Shown: positions 1 to 8,878, counted from the first letter of the stretch. The stretch: 26,083 bases of DNA from JBEICQ01 sp040383885 (GCA_040383885.1 JBEICQ010000018.1:1-26083), one strand, 5' to 3'. Notes: generated from the sequence alone by a model not told the origin. A program made the numbers and translations.

Positions 1-128
<128 letters not shown>

Positions 129-518
129 CACAAAATCAAACTCAAGAATGGCAGGGTCGTTGGCAGATATACCCGGATTGTTTGTTTGGATGATGTCTGC
201 GATATCCTGATCCTGGGGCGTGTTTTGCACAGTTTGGATGGGATTGGACGAGAAGGTAGAGCTCGGGGCAGCAATGTCTATTGCATGACCGGTACTCAGT
301 ACAATTCCACTGTCTATACCAAAAGTGGTGAATCCTGAGAATTTTGCAATTTGGAATGTGGAATCTCCCTGAAACTGAACATTTGTTACGGTGATGCCTT
401 GTCCCAGAAATACTTGCTGGACACACTGTGCAGGGGTTAGTGTGTTATCAATGGTTTGGGCATCAGTAGCCAGTTCGAAAAAAAACAGGCTGAACAAACA
501 AAAGAAAATCTTTTTCAT
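129..518 (-). pseudogene. Choice-of-anchor L domain protein, 3' truncated
   Basis: This is the N-terminal 130 residues of a secreted protein. The start at 518 (MKKIFFCLF) gives a clean signal peptide of basic residues, a Phe/Leu-rich core and cleavage near TDAQ; an in-frame ATG at 608 would add a non-signal leader and is rejected. The mature part has features of the choice-of-anchor L family: early 'LTPAQCVQQVFLGQGITV', then 'GIDSGIVLSTG', then 'ANDPAILEFDFV'. In this family the last motif is normally followed by a charged turn and a YVFASEEY-like strand. Here the sequence instead runs into low-complexity DNA after the Val codon at 129-131 and stops within six codons, at 111. Family members are surface proteins whose C-terminal anchor varies (T9SS tail, PEP-CTERM and others); the anchor type cannot be read here. 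The gene is probably intact in the organism and broken only in this sequence. Confidence 0.7.
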
Positions 519-541
519 GCTGTAAATCAAGTCGCAAGGTA

Positions 542-568
542 CAAAAATATCATATAAATGCGCGCAAA
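542..568 (-). promoter_or_regulatory. Possible Bacteroidota promoter for the choice-of-anchor L gene
   Basis: Read on the minus strand, an exact -7 type element TATTTTTG (TAnnTTTG) lies at 549-542, about 23 bases before the start codon at 518. A TTTG lies at 568-565, but the spacer is only 15 bases instead of the usual 19-21, so the -33 assignment is weak. The upstream gene on the other side ends in a terminator that faces the other way, so this gene needs its own promoter somewhere in 519-608. Confidence 0.3.
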
Positions 569-621
569 CGCTGTACCTCGCTTTATTCCAAGGGCGGGTA
601 TGAATCATGAGTACCGATAAT

Positions 622-650
622 CAAAAAAAAAGGGGAGCAGCGGCTCCCCT
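622..650 (-). terminator. Intrinsic terminator ending the long minus-strand gene run
   Basis: An eight-base GC-rich perfect stem (AGGGGAGC at 631-638 with GCTCCCCT at 643-650) has a four-base loop. On the minus strand it is followed directly by eight T residues (630-623). It lies 23 bases after the stop of the T9SS-cargo gene that ends at 673. It has the standard shape of a rho-independent terminator and marks the 3' end of the transcription unit that begins far to the right. Confidence 0.9.
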
Positions 651-672
651 TCCATAGATTGTTTGTTGGTGC

Positions 673-1608
673 TTACTGCTTGATAAAGGTTCTTTGCAAT
701 GGCATCGAGCGGGCAGACTCCAGGCGCAGCAAATAGGTACCCTGGGGGAGCTCTGAAACTGCCAGACGCGCCAAACCGGGCGTAAGTCCGCCTGATTGCC
801 ACACTTTGCCGGAAACATCAATGATGCTGTATCGTTGATAATTTGGTGCCACTTCTATCTGAAGATGATCCATCACAGGATTGGGATACAGAGAGAAGGC
901 TTCTTTGCGGAGATCCTGAAGGCCAACATAACCTGAGAAGGCCAGGGCATCAACCCAAAGTGTAGATCCGACCTGCGGATTATCCTCACTGCTGGAGGAG
1001 AACCATATTTGGCAAGTATCAGGCATGGTATTCATGAATGCACTGTTGTATATCAAGGCAAGGGAACGAGGGGTGAAAGCAGACAAGGGACCGGTGATTA
1101 AGTCAAAGCCCTCTGCCACCGTATCGCTGGAGGTGCCATTCCATTTTGTTAAGGCTACATAGCAATAAGCGGTGTCTCCGTTTACCGGGTTGTATTTTGC
1201 CTGATAAGAAAGTGTTTGAGGACGCGAGGTAAAAGGGTATCCGGGAACAACTTTTACCGGAGGCGTTTGCGCCAGCGAAAAGGTGGTGGAGCCTGTGAAA
1301 CAGATGCCAAGGATATCAGGAAAATTATTGGTGTCAGGATTGCTTATCAGGGACACGGTGGTTAATTTAAGCGAAAAATTACCCTGATGATTGTCGGGCG
1401 CACCAGCGGCAAATGCCGAAGTGGGATTTCCGCTTCCAATCAGTGGCGCAGCAAGCAGGTTACCTGTTACCCAACCGAGTGGCTGTTGAGGTTCACTGGC
1501 CAGAGAACTTCCCCAGTTTTCAAAACCGGGATTAGGAATGGTTTGGGCAAAACAAAGGGTGCCGGCCATCACAGAGAGCATTGAGAGTATCCGTTTTTTC
1601 ATGTTCAT
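673..1608 (-). CDS. Secreted protein with type IX secretion (type A) sorting domain
   Basis: This 311-residue protein starts with a signal peptide (MNMKKRILSMLSVMAGTLCFAQ). The mature N-terminus 'TIPNPGFENWG' begins a jelly-roll-like region resembling the carbohydrate-binding modules found in Bacteroidota surface proteins. The last ~75 residues form a T9SS type A C-terminal domain: 'LYPNPVMDHLQIEV', then 'IIDVSGKVW', then 'LPQGTYLLRLES', ending in a basic 'TFIKQ'. That tail is recognised by the type IX machinery at the outer membrane and removed by its sortase. The ATG at 1608 is chosen because it overlaps the TGA of the preceding gene as ATGA; a second ATG at 1602 (MKKR) is the alternative. 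The gene is last in the run and is followed by a terminator. The specific substrate is unknown. Confidence 0.85.
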   Translation of the reverse strand: MNMKKRILSMLSVMAGTLCFAQTIPNPGFENWGSSLASEPQQPLGWVTGNLLAAPLIGSGNPTSAFAAGAPDNHQGNFSLKLTTVSLISNPDTNNFPDILGICFTGSTTFSLAQTPPVKVVPGYPFTSRPQTLSYQAKYNPVNGDTAYCYVALTKWNGTSSDTVAEGFDLITGPLSAFTPRSLALIYNSAFMNTMPDTCQIWFSSSSEDNPQVGSTLWVDALAFSGYVGLQDLRKEAFSLYPNPVMDHLQIEVAPNYQRYSIIDVSGKVWQSGGLTPGLARLAVSELPQGTYLLRLESARSMPLQRTFIKQ

Positions 1609-2636
1609 GGAAGTTTGATGATTTTTTGGGTATGATTTGGTTGTTTGGTGTAACAAAGGTAATAAAGTCCAGGTATGAGTTCATCCATCGGCAAAGTGAT
1701 ATTGCCGGCAGGGAGTTGTGTAAATTGCTTCACCATTTTGCCCTGCGAATCCATCAGTCGGATGTGCTCTCCAGGCCCTGTCAGTTCCACCCGGATAGCC
1801 TCTTTAAAGGGGTTCGGAAATACCTGAGGAGTTTTTGCCGGAAGGCTGTGGATAACAGATGGCTCAGGTTCAATACTTGAAACCCAAAGTGTGTATTGAC
1901 CATTGTCTAAAAAACCCACGGCAGGTAAAAACCCACCCAGGTTGCTCATCCAGTAAAAATTAACAAGTGTATCTTTTTCGGGTTGCACCAGACTATTGAA
2001 CCAACCGGTAAAAGAATTGTGATAGGAGATGGTATCGCTGATGATTATTTCCTCTTTCACAAGCATACATGCTTTTGGTACACCTGAGGCAATAAAGTTT
2101 CCGTATCCCGGAGTAGTAAGGGTTTGTAAGCAGAATCTCTCCCTTTTTACCGAATCGATGACAAGCAAAAAACTGGTGTCTTTGGTGTAAGAAAATTTTG
2201 ACTCAAGCACATGAGTACTGCCATAAGAAAGTGGAAATGGAATCCGCACAGATGGAACTTCCGCTTTCCATAAATTCCCCGATTGAAAGATGCCCTGCAG
2301 ATAGATGCCACTGTTTCTTGCCGTATATAACCACGCACCTCGGTTTCCCCACTGCACAGCCAACAAACTATCCGGTAGTTCGTTATTCAGATACCAGGCC
2401 TGTTTTTGGATGTCGATGGTTTGTACCTCCACAGCCTGCTGGTTTCCTAAGCTCCAGGTAAGCCCCTCGCCACCTGCAAAAAAACCGGTATCAACTGATG
2501 TGAAAGCATTGTATTTACTCATTGTAAAAGGTAGAAACCAGTCTGCCTTGTTGATGGTGAATTGTGCTTTTGCGGATTGAATTAAAAAAATCAATAAAAG
2601 AGACAACAGGTATCTCCTCTGTGTTTCAATAGCCAT
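1605..2636 (-). CDS. Secreted protein with type IX secretion sorting domain, unknown function
   Basis: This is a 343-residue protein with a signal peptide (MAIETQRRYLLSLLLIFLIQ, cleaved near SAKAQ) and a large beta-rich central region with no family I recognise. It is rich in Trp and Tyr and in alternating hydrophobic strands. The last ~75 residues are a T9SS type A sorting domain: 'VFPNPFKEAIRVEL', 'IRLMDSQGKMV', 'LIPGLYYLCY' and a terminal 'QKIIKLP'. Its start overlaps the end of the thioredoxin gene by 11 bases, and its TGA overlaps the next start by 4 bases, so the three genes are probably translated in a coupled way. It is expected to reach the cell surface or medium. The two T9SS cargo genes side by side differ in sequence outside the tail and are not an obvious duplication. 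Confidence 0.85.
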   Translation of the reverse strand: MAIETQRRYLLSLLLIFLIQSAKAQFTINKADWFLPFTMSKYNAFTSVDTGFFAGGEGLTWSLGNQQAVEVQTIDIQKQAWYLNNELPDSLLAVQWGNRGAWLYTARNSGIYLQGIFQSGNLWKAEVPSVRIPFPLSYGSTHVLESKFSYTKDTSFLLVIDSVKRERFCLQTLTTPGYGNFIASGVPKACMLVKEEIIISDTISYHNSFTGWFNSLVQPEKDTLVNFYWMSNLGGFLPAVGFLDNGQYTLWVSSIEPEPSVIHSLPAKTPQVFPNPFKEAIRVELTGPGEHIRLMDSQGKMVKQFTQLPAGNITLPMDELIPGLYYLCYTKQPNHTQKIIKLP

Positions 2637-3174
2637 GTTCTTCTACAATAATTCTGCCTTTGAAGTTCTTTTCAAAAACTTTCCATTCAGTTGTTTTATA
2701 ATGATTCTCACCAAAAAAAACGAGGATTTTTTCCATCGTAACAGGCTCAAGATACCCCGGAACCGGCCCAAGAGAGGTAAGTGATTCATCCAAAAAAACA
2801 GTGGTGGGATAACTCATTTTTCCATTGAGCAGTTGGGCTGCAAGGGTGTGAGTGCTTCTTCCCGGTCCGGGCAAAAAGAATTTCTTACCCGCATAGGTAA
2901 TGGTATCTGCTTTTTCTGCATTCAATTTCACGCTGTAAAAATACTTGTCAAGGAGCTCGGTAATCACCGGATGCCTGAATGTTGAAGCATCCATTTTCTT
3001 ACACCAACCACACCAGTCTGTGTACACATCCACAAGCACTTTTTTGGGTTGTGTCTTTTGCAACTTTAACAGGCTGTTAAACTCCTGCCAGTTTACTTTT
3101 CCGGTTGTTTGCGAGAATACCGGAACGGTAAATAAAAGCAGTAAAAGCACAAGGATATATATGCTTTTTGTCAT
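2626..3174 (-). CDS. Exported thioredoxin-family protein
   Basis: This 182-residue protein has a strongly hydrophobic signal peptide (MTKSIYILVLLLLLFTVPVF, cleaved near SQTT). The thioredoxin fold follows, with strand 'KKVLVDVYTDWCGWCKKM'. The redox pair is Cys55-Gly-Trp-Cys58 and the cis-proline is Pro123 in 'SYPTTVFLD'. The CGWC site with a short fold matches the periplasmic thioredoxin-like proteins (DUF255/thioredoxin_7 type) common in Bacteroidota, which reduce or repair disulfides in exported proteins. Its start overlaps the upstream transporter stop as ATGA, and its end overlaps the first T9SS cargo gene by 11 bases. A role in folding the co-encoded secreted proteins is inference from position only; both cargo proteins contain few cysteines. 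Confidence 0.88.
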   Translation of the reverse strand: MTKSIYILVLLLLLFTVPVFSQTTGKVNWQEFNSLLKLQKTQPKKVLVDVYTDWCGWCKKMDASTFRHPVITELLDKYFYSVKLNAEKADTITYAGKKFFLPGPGRSTHTLAAQLLNGKMSYPTTVFLDESLTSLGPVPGYLEPVTMEKILVFFGENHYKTTEWKVFEKNFKGRIIVEEHGY

Positions 3175-4880
3175 CGGATACCATGCATCATTTTGAGCAG
3201 GAAAGCCGACAGTATGAAGAGGATAATAGAGGCAATTCCGGCCATAAACACAAACAACATGAAGAAGGAGTAAAGCGAGTCGATGGAATAACCAACAAAT
3301 GATTTGGATTTGATAATCGAGCCACTGAACACACTTTTGATGGCGGCCTCTTTGTTGGAATCATCCGGAAGAGTCTTGAATGAAACAGCATCGATACTCA
3401 CATATTCCTTGGCATTGATGATTTCACTTTTGTCTTTGGCAGCACAAATGGTGATTCCGTTTTTGGCTTCCTGCTCCTGAATGGCTTTTACCTCTATCAT
3501 GGTTTCGGGATAATAAGCGCTCAGGGTACCTGCAAACTTATTGGCGGCCGCAGTAGACAGAAACCATACGCCCATCAGCAGAGAAGCAAATTTTACAGGA
3601 GCCAGTTTATTCACCATGGAGAGACCGATGGGAGAGAGGCAGAGTTCTCCGAAGGTATGAATCAGATAGAGACTCAAAAGCCACATCATGCTCACTTTGG
3701 TGGAAGGATCAATGCCTTTTACGCCAAGGGCAATTACCAGGTAGCCGAGGGCCAACAACATCAAACCAATGGCTTGTTTATAGGGTGAGGCCGGTTCCAT
3801 GTTGCGCTTTCCAAGAAATCCCCAGAGCGCCACAAACAAAGGAGCAAAAATTACGATGGATACTGCATTCACAGACTGGAAAAAACTGGCGGGTATCGTT
3901 GTGCTGCCAATAGTTCTGTTGGTTTGTTCCTCTGCAAAAAAAGTAAGTGAAGCCCCGGCCTGTTCAAAGGCAGACCAGAAGAAAATCACAAAAAACGCCA
4001 CTATGTAAATAACCGAGATTCTTTGCTTTTCAGTTTTTGTAAGCGATTTGTCGGAGATGATAAATCCCGGAGCAGCTATGCAAAGCGAAAAGATAAAGGA
4101 ACCAATCACGCCTTGTTCAAAATACATGAAGATAGAATAAAGTCCGATAGCTATTGCACACCAGATGATTATCTGAGCCACTGAAAAATCACTGCCTTTA
4201 GTGCCTTCAGCCTGCTCGTTTCGTTTGCTGTTAGGTGCGCTTCCAATGGCTTTTCCCTCAGGTGTAACAATGTATTTGTCTTTAAGTGTGATAAAAAGTA
4301 TCAGTGAAATAATCATGCCGAAGCATGCAGCAAGAAAGCCCCATTTGAAATCACCCGGGTTCCCCGTATCTCCCAGCCATCCACATACAAGAGGGGAGAA
4401 GAATGCACCCAGGTTGATCCCCATATAGAAGATGGTAAATGCAGAATCAACCCTTCTGTCTCCCTGTGGATAAAGTTGTCCGACCATGGTAGAAATATTG
4501 GGTTTAAAAAATCCGTTACCGAAAATCAATGTGGTTAAGCCCACCATCATGAGCATTCTTGCGATGTCAACATTTTCATAATAAGAACCGCTCAGAAACA
4601 TAAAAAACTGGCCGATGGCCATCAGTATTCCACCAATAATGATTGACTTCCTGTTGCCCCAGAACCTGTCTGCCATGTAACCTCCAATCAATGGAGTGAG
4701 GTATACAAGACCGGTATAGCTTCCGTAAATGTCGGAGCTCATGGCCTTGTCGTACATCAGTGCTTTGGTAAGGAACAAGACAAAAATGGCGCGCATGCCG
4801 TAATAGCTGAAGCGTTCCCACATTTCTGTAACAAACAGGACATAGAGTCCTTTCGGATGATTCGATGAAGATGTGCTCAT
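3171..4880 (-). CDS. POT/PTR2-family proton-coupled peptide transporter
   Basis: This 569-residue inner-membrane protein belongs to the proton-dependent oligopeptide transporter branch of the major facilitator superfamily. The N-terminal family signature is present (E-M-W-E-R-F-S-Y-Y-G, the ExxERFxYYG motif). The second PTR2 signature is seen in 'FYMGINLGAFFSPLVCGWLG', and the C-half motif in 'GELCLSPIGLSMVNKLAP'. The family imports di- and tripeptides with protons. A ~90-residue soluble insert lies between the last two helices (about residues 455-540), as is common in Bacteroidota members, which tend to have a long loop there. It has its own likely promoter just upstream and overlaps the thioredoxin gene downstream by 4 bases. 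Confidence 0.92.
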   Translation of the reverse strand: MSTSSSNHPKGLYVLFVTEMWERFSYYGMRAIFVLFLTKALMYDKAMSSDIYGSYTGLVYLTPLIGGYMADRFWGNRKSIIIGGILMAIGQFFMFLSGSYYENVDIARMLMMVGLTTLIFGNGFFKPNISTMVGQLYPQGDRRVDSAFTIFYMGINLGAFFSPLVCGWLGDTGNPGDFKWGFLAACFGMIISLILFITLKDKYIVTPEGKAIGSAPNSKRNEQAEGTKGSDFSVAQIIIWCAIAIGLYSIFMYFEQGVIGSFIFSLCIAAPGFIISDKSLTKTEKQRISVIYIVAFFVIFFWSAFEQAGASLTFFAEEQTNRTIGSTTIPASFFQSVNAVSIVIFAPLFVALWGFLGKRNMEPASPYKQAIGLMLLALGYLVIALGVKGIDPSTKVSMMWLLSLYLIHTFGELCLSPIGLSMVNKLAPVKFASLLMGVWFLSTAAANKFAGTLSAYYPETMIEVKAIQEQEAKNGITICAAKDKSEIINAKEYVSIDAVSFKTLPDDSNKEAAIKSVFSGSIIKSKSFVGYSIDSLYSFFMLFVFMAGIASIILFILSAFLLKMMHGIR

Positions 4881-4894
4881 GTTTTAGTAAAACA

Positions 4895-4927
4895 CAATGA
4901 TAATGATAAATGATTGACCGATGCAAA
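4895..4927 (-). promoter_or_regulatory. Putative promoter of the peptide transporter gene
   Basis: On the minus strand TTTG (4927-4924), a 21-base spacer and TATCATTG (4902-4895) match the Bacteroidota -33 TTTG / -7 TAnnTTTG consensus at all but one position. The -7 element ends 14 bases before the ATG at 4880. It would allow internal transcription of the transporter, thioredoxin and T9SS cargo genes separately from the genes upstream. This is motif matching only. Confidence 0.4.
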
Positions 4928-4934
4928 CTTTGGG

Positions 4935-5303
4935 TTATTTCCCCCAAATCATTTTAAGGGAAATGAGCAGGATAAAAATGCCAAAAATTCGTTTCACTGT
5001 AAGCTGATCTAAACTCAGTGTAAGCTTGGAACCGAAATAACTCCCGAACACAAAAGTGGCACATATCACAAGGGCAGTTTTGATGTCGATGTTGCCGGAT
5101 TTATAATAGTTATAGGCGCCCAGAATACCCACGGGTAGCACAAATAAAAACAGGGTTGTTCCCTGCGCTTTGTGCTGGGAAAATCCAAAAAAGTATACCA
5201 GTACTGGTACGATAAGAATGCCGCCCCCAATTCCCACCATGCCGCTTAAAAAACCTGCAAACAGGCCAACCAGTAAAAGAAAAATAAGTGATGTTGTGCT
5301 CAT
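4935..5303 (-). CDS. Half-size TauE/SafE-family membrane permease
   Basis: This is a 122-residue membrane protein. The N-terminal 'GLFAGFLSGMVGIGGGILIVP' is the glycine-rich family motif of TauE/SafE (sulfite/organosulfonate exporter) permeases, followed by 'HKAQGTTLFLFVLPVG' and about four hydrophobic helices. Full-length members have around 250 residues and two such halves; this one has a single half and ends cleanly with 'FILLISLKMIWGK'. Single-half members are common in Bacteroidota and probably work as dimers, so truncation is not needed to explain the size. The substrate cannot be predicted. The start is 3 bases after the stop of the large barrel protein gene, implying co-transcription. 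Confidence 0.82.
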   Translation of the reverse strand: MSTTSLIFLLLVGLFAGFLSGMVGIGGGILIVPVLVYFFGFSQHKAQGTTLFLFVLPVGILGAYNYYKSGNIDIKTALVICATFVFGSYFGSKLTLSLDQLTVKRIFGIFILLISLKMIWGK

Positions 5304-5306
5304 ATA

Positions 5307-8300
5307 TTAAAAGTCTGTTGCAAGTGAGAGATAAAAAACCCTGGGTTTCTGTTCGCCGTCATCCTGTCCCCATGCCCAGTCCAGTCGCACAAAGTAGCCG
5401 AAAAGCCTGGAACGCAGTCCCCAGCCATAACCTGTTACAAAGGGCTGTCGGTCTTTTTTAATGGTAACCGAAACCGGATAGGCCGAGATAATTTCGGAAT
5501 TGTAGATGTTGCCTTTTCCAAATGGAGAGATGCCGGTCCATGCCGTGCCCACATCATAAAATCCGATGACCTGAAAGTTCGAGAGAAAATCAGAACGCAA
5601 AGGCCGGTTATACAGCACGGTAAAAACCGGTAGCCTCAGTTCATTATTGAACACGCAAAAACTGTTTCCGTTGCGGATATTCTGACTGAAGCCCCGCATG
5701 TTGGTGGCCAGTGCCTGAAAGGCATATTGCTCCTGATTGGCCACTGGTATGTTGCGGTTAAATGTGGGATTGGAGGTGCTTAGATTAATCCAGTTATCCG
5801 TTGCTCCTAGGTAATAAACAAGTTTCTGCGGACCAAAAGAAGTGCTGCTTGCAGCCCTGCAGGCAAAAATGAAGTTCTTGTAAATTTTCTGGTAGTAACG
5901 AAAATCTGCGCCCAGTACAGTGAGGTTTTGATTGGCAAGATTGATGCTGTTAAAGTATTCACAAAATACTTTGAATCGCATGCCGTTAAATATGTTGATG
6001 GCCTTTTGCCTGCTGTTGTCGTAGATATATTCTGCCTTTCCCATGGCCCAGTAATCGTAGGTATTTTTTCTGGCCAGGGATACCAGGTCGGACGATTGGT
6101 AAACCGATCGGTCATTTCGTGCACTTAGTGAAAATCTGATTGAAGAAACTTCACTGAATGGATAGCGCAAGGCATAGGTGAGTGTATGCGATAGAATTTT
6201 GGCTGAACCCTGCGACCTGGATGCAGGAAAGCTCTGCCGGTAAAAAGTATAGGTTCGGTCCCAACGATGTGCCCTGTCTTCAATACCGGCCAAAAATTCA
6301 TTTGAACGAAGGTCTGCAGATAATTTAAAACCCCCGAAAAGCCGGTAATCTTCGAATACATCACTCAGACCGATCTGAATCATCCCGTTGATACCCGGAT
6401 TGAAAAACACTTCTCCACCGGTAAATTTCTGGTAAGTTGGGTTTACAAAATTGTTGTTGAACTGAGTGGTAATCTGATCGAGGGTGAAAAATCTGAAATA
6501 ATTCAATTGCTTGGGAAGTTCAAATTCAATACCTGTTTTTCCAACGGTTGATTTCTCTCCCTTGGAAGTTTGATTTTTATTTTTTTCATCAACTGCCTTC
6601 GCCGTTTGTTTTACCTGTTGATTTTCAACTTCAAAATTGTAAGACTGAAAGCGAATTCTCTTTTTTATCCATCCGCTGTCGGGTTCTGTAAAAATCTGTC
6701 TTGCCCTCTGGTACTCATTCCTTCTTGCATTTTCCTGCGCTCCAACCAGGCCTTTTGATTGTTCTTCCATGCCGGGATTGGGCAGCTCGGGATTCTGCAT
6801 GAGCATCGTTGTTGAGGGTCTGTACCGACCTTTGTGAAAGAAAATCTGATTGATCTCTTGGCCATCTTTGCTTACTTGTTGCTCAAGTATACCGGCAGCA
6901 TAGGCAGAAATGGGTTTCTTTGAAAGATAATAGCGATAGTGCTCAGTGGTGTCAACAAATGCCAGTGCACTGTCCTGTCCTCCATACATCCTGGTAATCT
7001 GTCTACCTTCATCAGTTAAAAAAATAAAATGGTTTTCATCCACTTGCTGATTCTGTATTTCGGAGATCTCCGGAGTTTGCGTAAGACGCCTTAGTACCCG
7101 GTTCTTTTTACTGTATTCGTAAACAAATAAATCATAAGTACTTTTGCTATATTCCTTAAAAATCAACTTGCTATCGAGACTGTCCAGTTTCCGGTTCGAG
7201 GAGAAAATAATCTCCTTGCCTGATTTAATAAAAGCTGGATATCTGTCGTCATACACATCATTGGTGATCTGTTCAGATGTATTTGAGGCAAGATTGTAAA
7301 CATAGATATCTGCCTGGCCCTTTTTCATCGCCGAAAGCAATAATCTTTTGCCATCTGGAGCGTAACTCATATCAAGGATTTTATCATAGGTGGTGAGCGG
7401 AGGTCTACTCTCTGTCTTCATCGTCTCCATGTCAAAATACTGAAGATAGACATCACCTTTGTTCTCAGTTACAAAAGCAAATCGTGAAGAGGAGGGATGC
7501 CAGCACAGAAGTGGATAGCTGTAATCTGTAATGCGTTCCAGTTTCACATCTTGTTTGAAAATTCTCTTTCGCGATTTTTTGTTCAGGTCCACAAGAAAAA
7601 TTTTTACCTGCCCCATTTCGTTGCTGGCATACACAGCATACTTCTTATCAGGACTGGTTTTCCATTGAGAATACACCCTATTTTTTCTGACTTTAAAAGG
7701 AAACTGCTCTTTGCTAAAAACAGGCATCGATTTGTCTTTTCCTCTTTTCTCATACATGTTTGTATAGTAACGAAACCATTCGTCAATAATGGTACCAATG
7801 CCGGCACCCAATCCAAAGTTGAATCCGCTCTCGATGTTCCTGCTTACCTGACTCAGGTAAATCAGATTGGGAATGACCTCAAAACCGTAATTGTCTGAAA
7901 TGTATTTCCAGATTGAATATCCGGCAATGTTTGCATTTTCACCCTCCAGGTGGTTGAATTTTCTGAACTTGCGTGTAAGGATGCCATCCCTGAGTTTTTC
8001 CTCATCGTGGATGCTCCAGTTTCCTGCCAAAAAGTTAATGAGTCCGCGTGTGTACCATTCCGGAAGATGCAGAAGCGTGGAGCTTTTTACACGGTCTTTC
8101 CAGCTGCCTCCATATAGCCATTGACTGATGATGACATCGGCAACACCCGCACGGATTTGTTTCTCTAATTGCTGTCTGTCACTTTCAAAAAATAAAAACA
8201 CCTTGTTGCCCACTACCCGGGTAGTTCCACCGATGTTGTTCGGATCGGTAGTGACAAGGCCAATATTGCTTTGCTTGAAATCTGTTTGCCGGTTGTACAG

Positions 8301-8582
8301 GATAAACTCTACCCTGTCTTCAAGTGTAAAATCAATTTTGTTTTCAAATTCAAGAAGGTTGCTGTTGATTGATTCTGCTGCAAAAGCTGCCAGTTCTGCA
8401 CCGTTTTGATAGAAATACACATCGTATTTATCGAATCGGTAAAACTGCCAGTCTCTTTGTTTATACTGAATGCGGTTTTTGCCGAAATCATTTTGCAGTC
8501 CGTTGTAAAATTGCCCGCGGGCAGTGAAGCATAGCATCAATAAAATACAGGTACATAAGGAATGCAAAAACCTCGACATCAT
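5307..8582 (-). CDS. Peptidase-MA-like / TolB-propeller / outer-membrane barrel protein
   Basis: This is a 1,091-residue exported protein with several parts. Residues 1-23 are a signal peptide (MMSRFLHSLCTCILLMLCFT, cut near ARGQ). Residues ~25-285 resemble the gluzincin-like peptidase MA fold, including 'LHLPEWYTRGLINFLAG', but no HExxH is present: the helix that should carry it reads 'GVADVIISQWLYGG'. Residues ~300-560 hold PD40/TolB-type propeller blades ('TSPDKKYAVYASNEMG', 'WHPSSSRFAFVTENKGDVY', 'YAPDGKRLLLSAMKKGQADI'). A Lys/Gln-rich linker follows, then residues ~690-1091 resemble an Omp85/BamA-type C-terminal barrel ('VIGFYDVGTAW', 'GYGWGLRSRLFGYFVRLDWA'), ending in Phe as barrel proteins do. 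Bacteroidota genomes carry related proteins of unknown role. The start at 8582 overlaps the preceding stop as ATGA. A structural rather than proteolytic N-domain is my inference from the missing zinc motif. Confidence 0.75.
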   Translation of the reverse strand: MMSRFLHSLCTCILLMLCFTARGQFYNGLQNDFGKNRIQYKQRDWQFYRFDKYDVYFYQNGAELAAFAAESINSNLLEFENKIDFTLEDRVEFILYNRQTDFKQSNIGLVTTDPNNIGGTTRVVGNKVFLFFESDRQQLEKQIRAGVADVIISQWLYGGSWKDRVKSSTLLHLPEWYTRGLINFLAGNWSIHDEEKLRDGILTRKFRKFNHLEGENANIAGYSIWKYISDNYGFEVIPNLIYLSQVSRNIESGFNFGLGAGIGTIIDEWFRYYTNMYEKRGKDKSMPVFSKEQFPFKVRKNRVYSQWKTSPDKKYAVYASNEMGQVKIFLVDLNKKSRKRIFKQDVKLERITDYSYPLLCWHPSSSRFAFVTENKGDVYLQYFDMETMKTESRPPLTTYDKILDMSYAPDGKRLLLSAMKKGQADIYVYNLASNTSEQITNDVYDDRYPAFIKSGKEIIFSSNRKLDSLDSKLIFKEYSKSTYDLFVYEYSKKNRVLRRLTQTPEISEIQNQQVDENHFIFLTDEGRQITRMYGGQDSALAFVDTTEHYRYYLSKKPISAYAAGILEQQVSKDGQEINQIFFHKGRYRPSTTMLMQNPELPNPGMEEQSKGLVGAQENARRNEYQRARQIFTEPDSGWIKKRIRFQSYNFEVENQQVKQTAKAVDEKNKNQTSKGEKSTVGKTGIEFELPKQLNYFRFFTLDQITTQFNNNFVNPTYQKFTGGEVFFNPGINGMIQIGLSDVFEDYRLFGGFKLSADLRSNEFLAGIEDRAHRWDRTYTFYRQSFPASRSQGSAKILSHTLTYALRYPFSEVSSIRFSLSARNDRSVYQSSDLVSLARKNTYDYWAMGKAEYIYDNSRQKAINIFNGMRFKVFCEYFNSINLANQNLTVLGADFRYYQKIYKNFIFACRAASSTSFGPQKLVYYLGATDNWINLSTSNPTFNRNIPVANQEQYAFQALATNMRGFSQNIRNGNSFCVFNNELRLPVFTVLYNRPLRSDFLSNFQVIGFYDVGTAWTGISPFGKGNIYNSEIISAYPVSVTIKKDRQPFVTGYGWGLRSRLFGYFVRLDWAWGQDDGEQKPRVFYLSLATDF

Positions 8583-8878
8583 TGCTCTTTCTTCATTTCA
8601 TGTGATTGTTCAACCTTGCAAATCTGGCTGATGTATCTTTTGTACCATTTGTTCTTTCCTTCGGCTTTTGCTTTGGTATGCACCGGGTCTTTTCTCCATG
8701 CATCAATATGCTCGAGGCTTTCCCAATAGGAAATAAATATGTTGTTTTTTCCATCTCCTGCTTTCTGATATCCCAAATATCCCGGAAGTGTTGCAACGAG
8801 TTCAAGCGTGCGCTGATCCATTTCCGCATATCCTTCCAGGTTTTCTCCTATTTCATAAATAAATATCACCGCATACAT
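8579..8878 (-). CDS. Antibiotic biosynthesis monooxygenase (ABM)-family small protein
   Basis: This 99-residue soluble protein has the ABM dimeric ferredoxin-like fold pattern: 'YAVIFIYEIG' strand, 'LPGYLGYQKAGDGKNNIFIS' with the G-Y-x-G-Y turn, then 'YWESLEHIDAWRKDPVHTKA' and 'WYKRYISQICKVE'. This is the classic pattern of the short stand-alone ABM proteins. Many members are uncharacterised; studied relatives oxidise quinones or degrade haem. The reaction here is unknown. It is translationally coupled (ATGA overlap) to the large barrel protein downstream. A 54-base gap separates it from hutI. Confidence 0.85.
   Translation of the reverse strand: MYAVIFIYEIGENLEGYAEMDQRTLELVATLPGYLGYQKAGDGKNNIFISYWESLEHIDAWRKDPVHTKAKAEGKNKWYKRYISQICKVEQSHEMKKEQ

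Noticed and set aside
1605..2636. Tandem duplication of the two T9SS cargo genes
   Set aside because: Only the C-terminal sorting tails resemble each other; the mature regions share no visible sequence.
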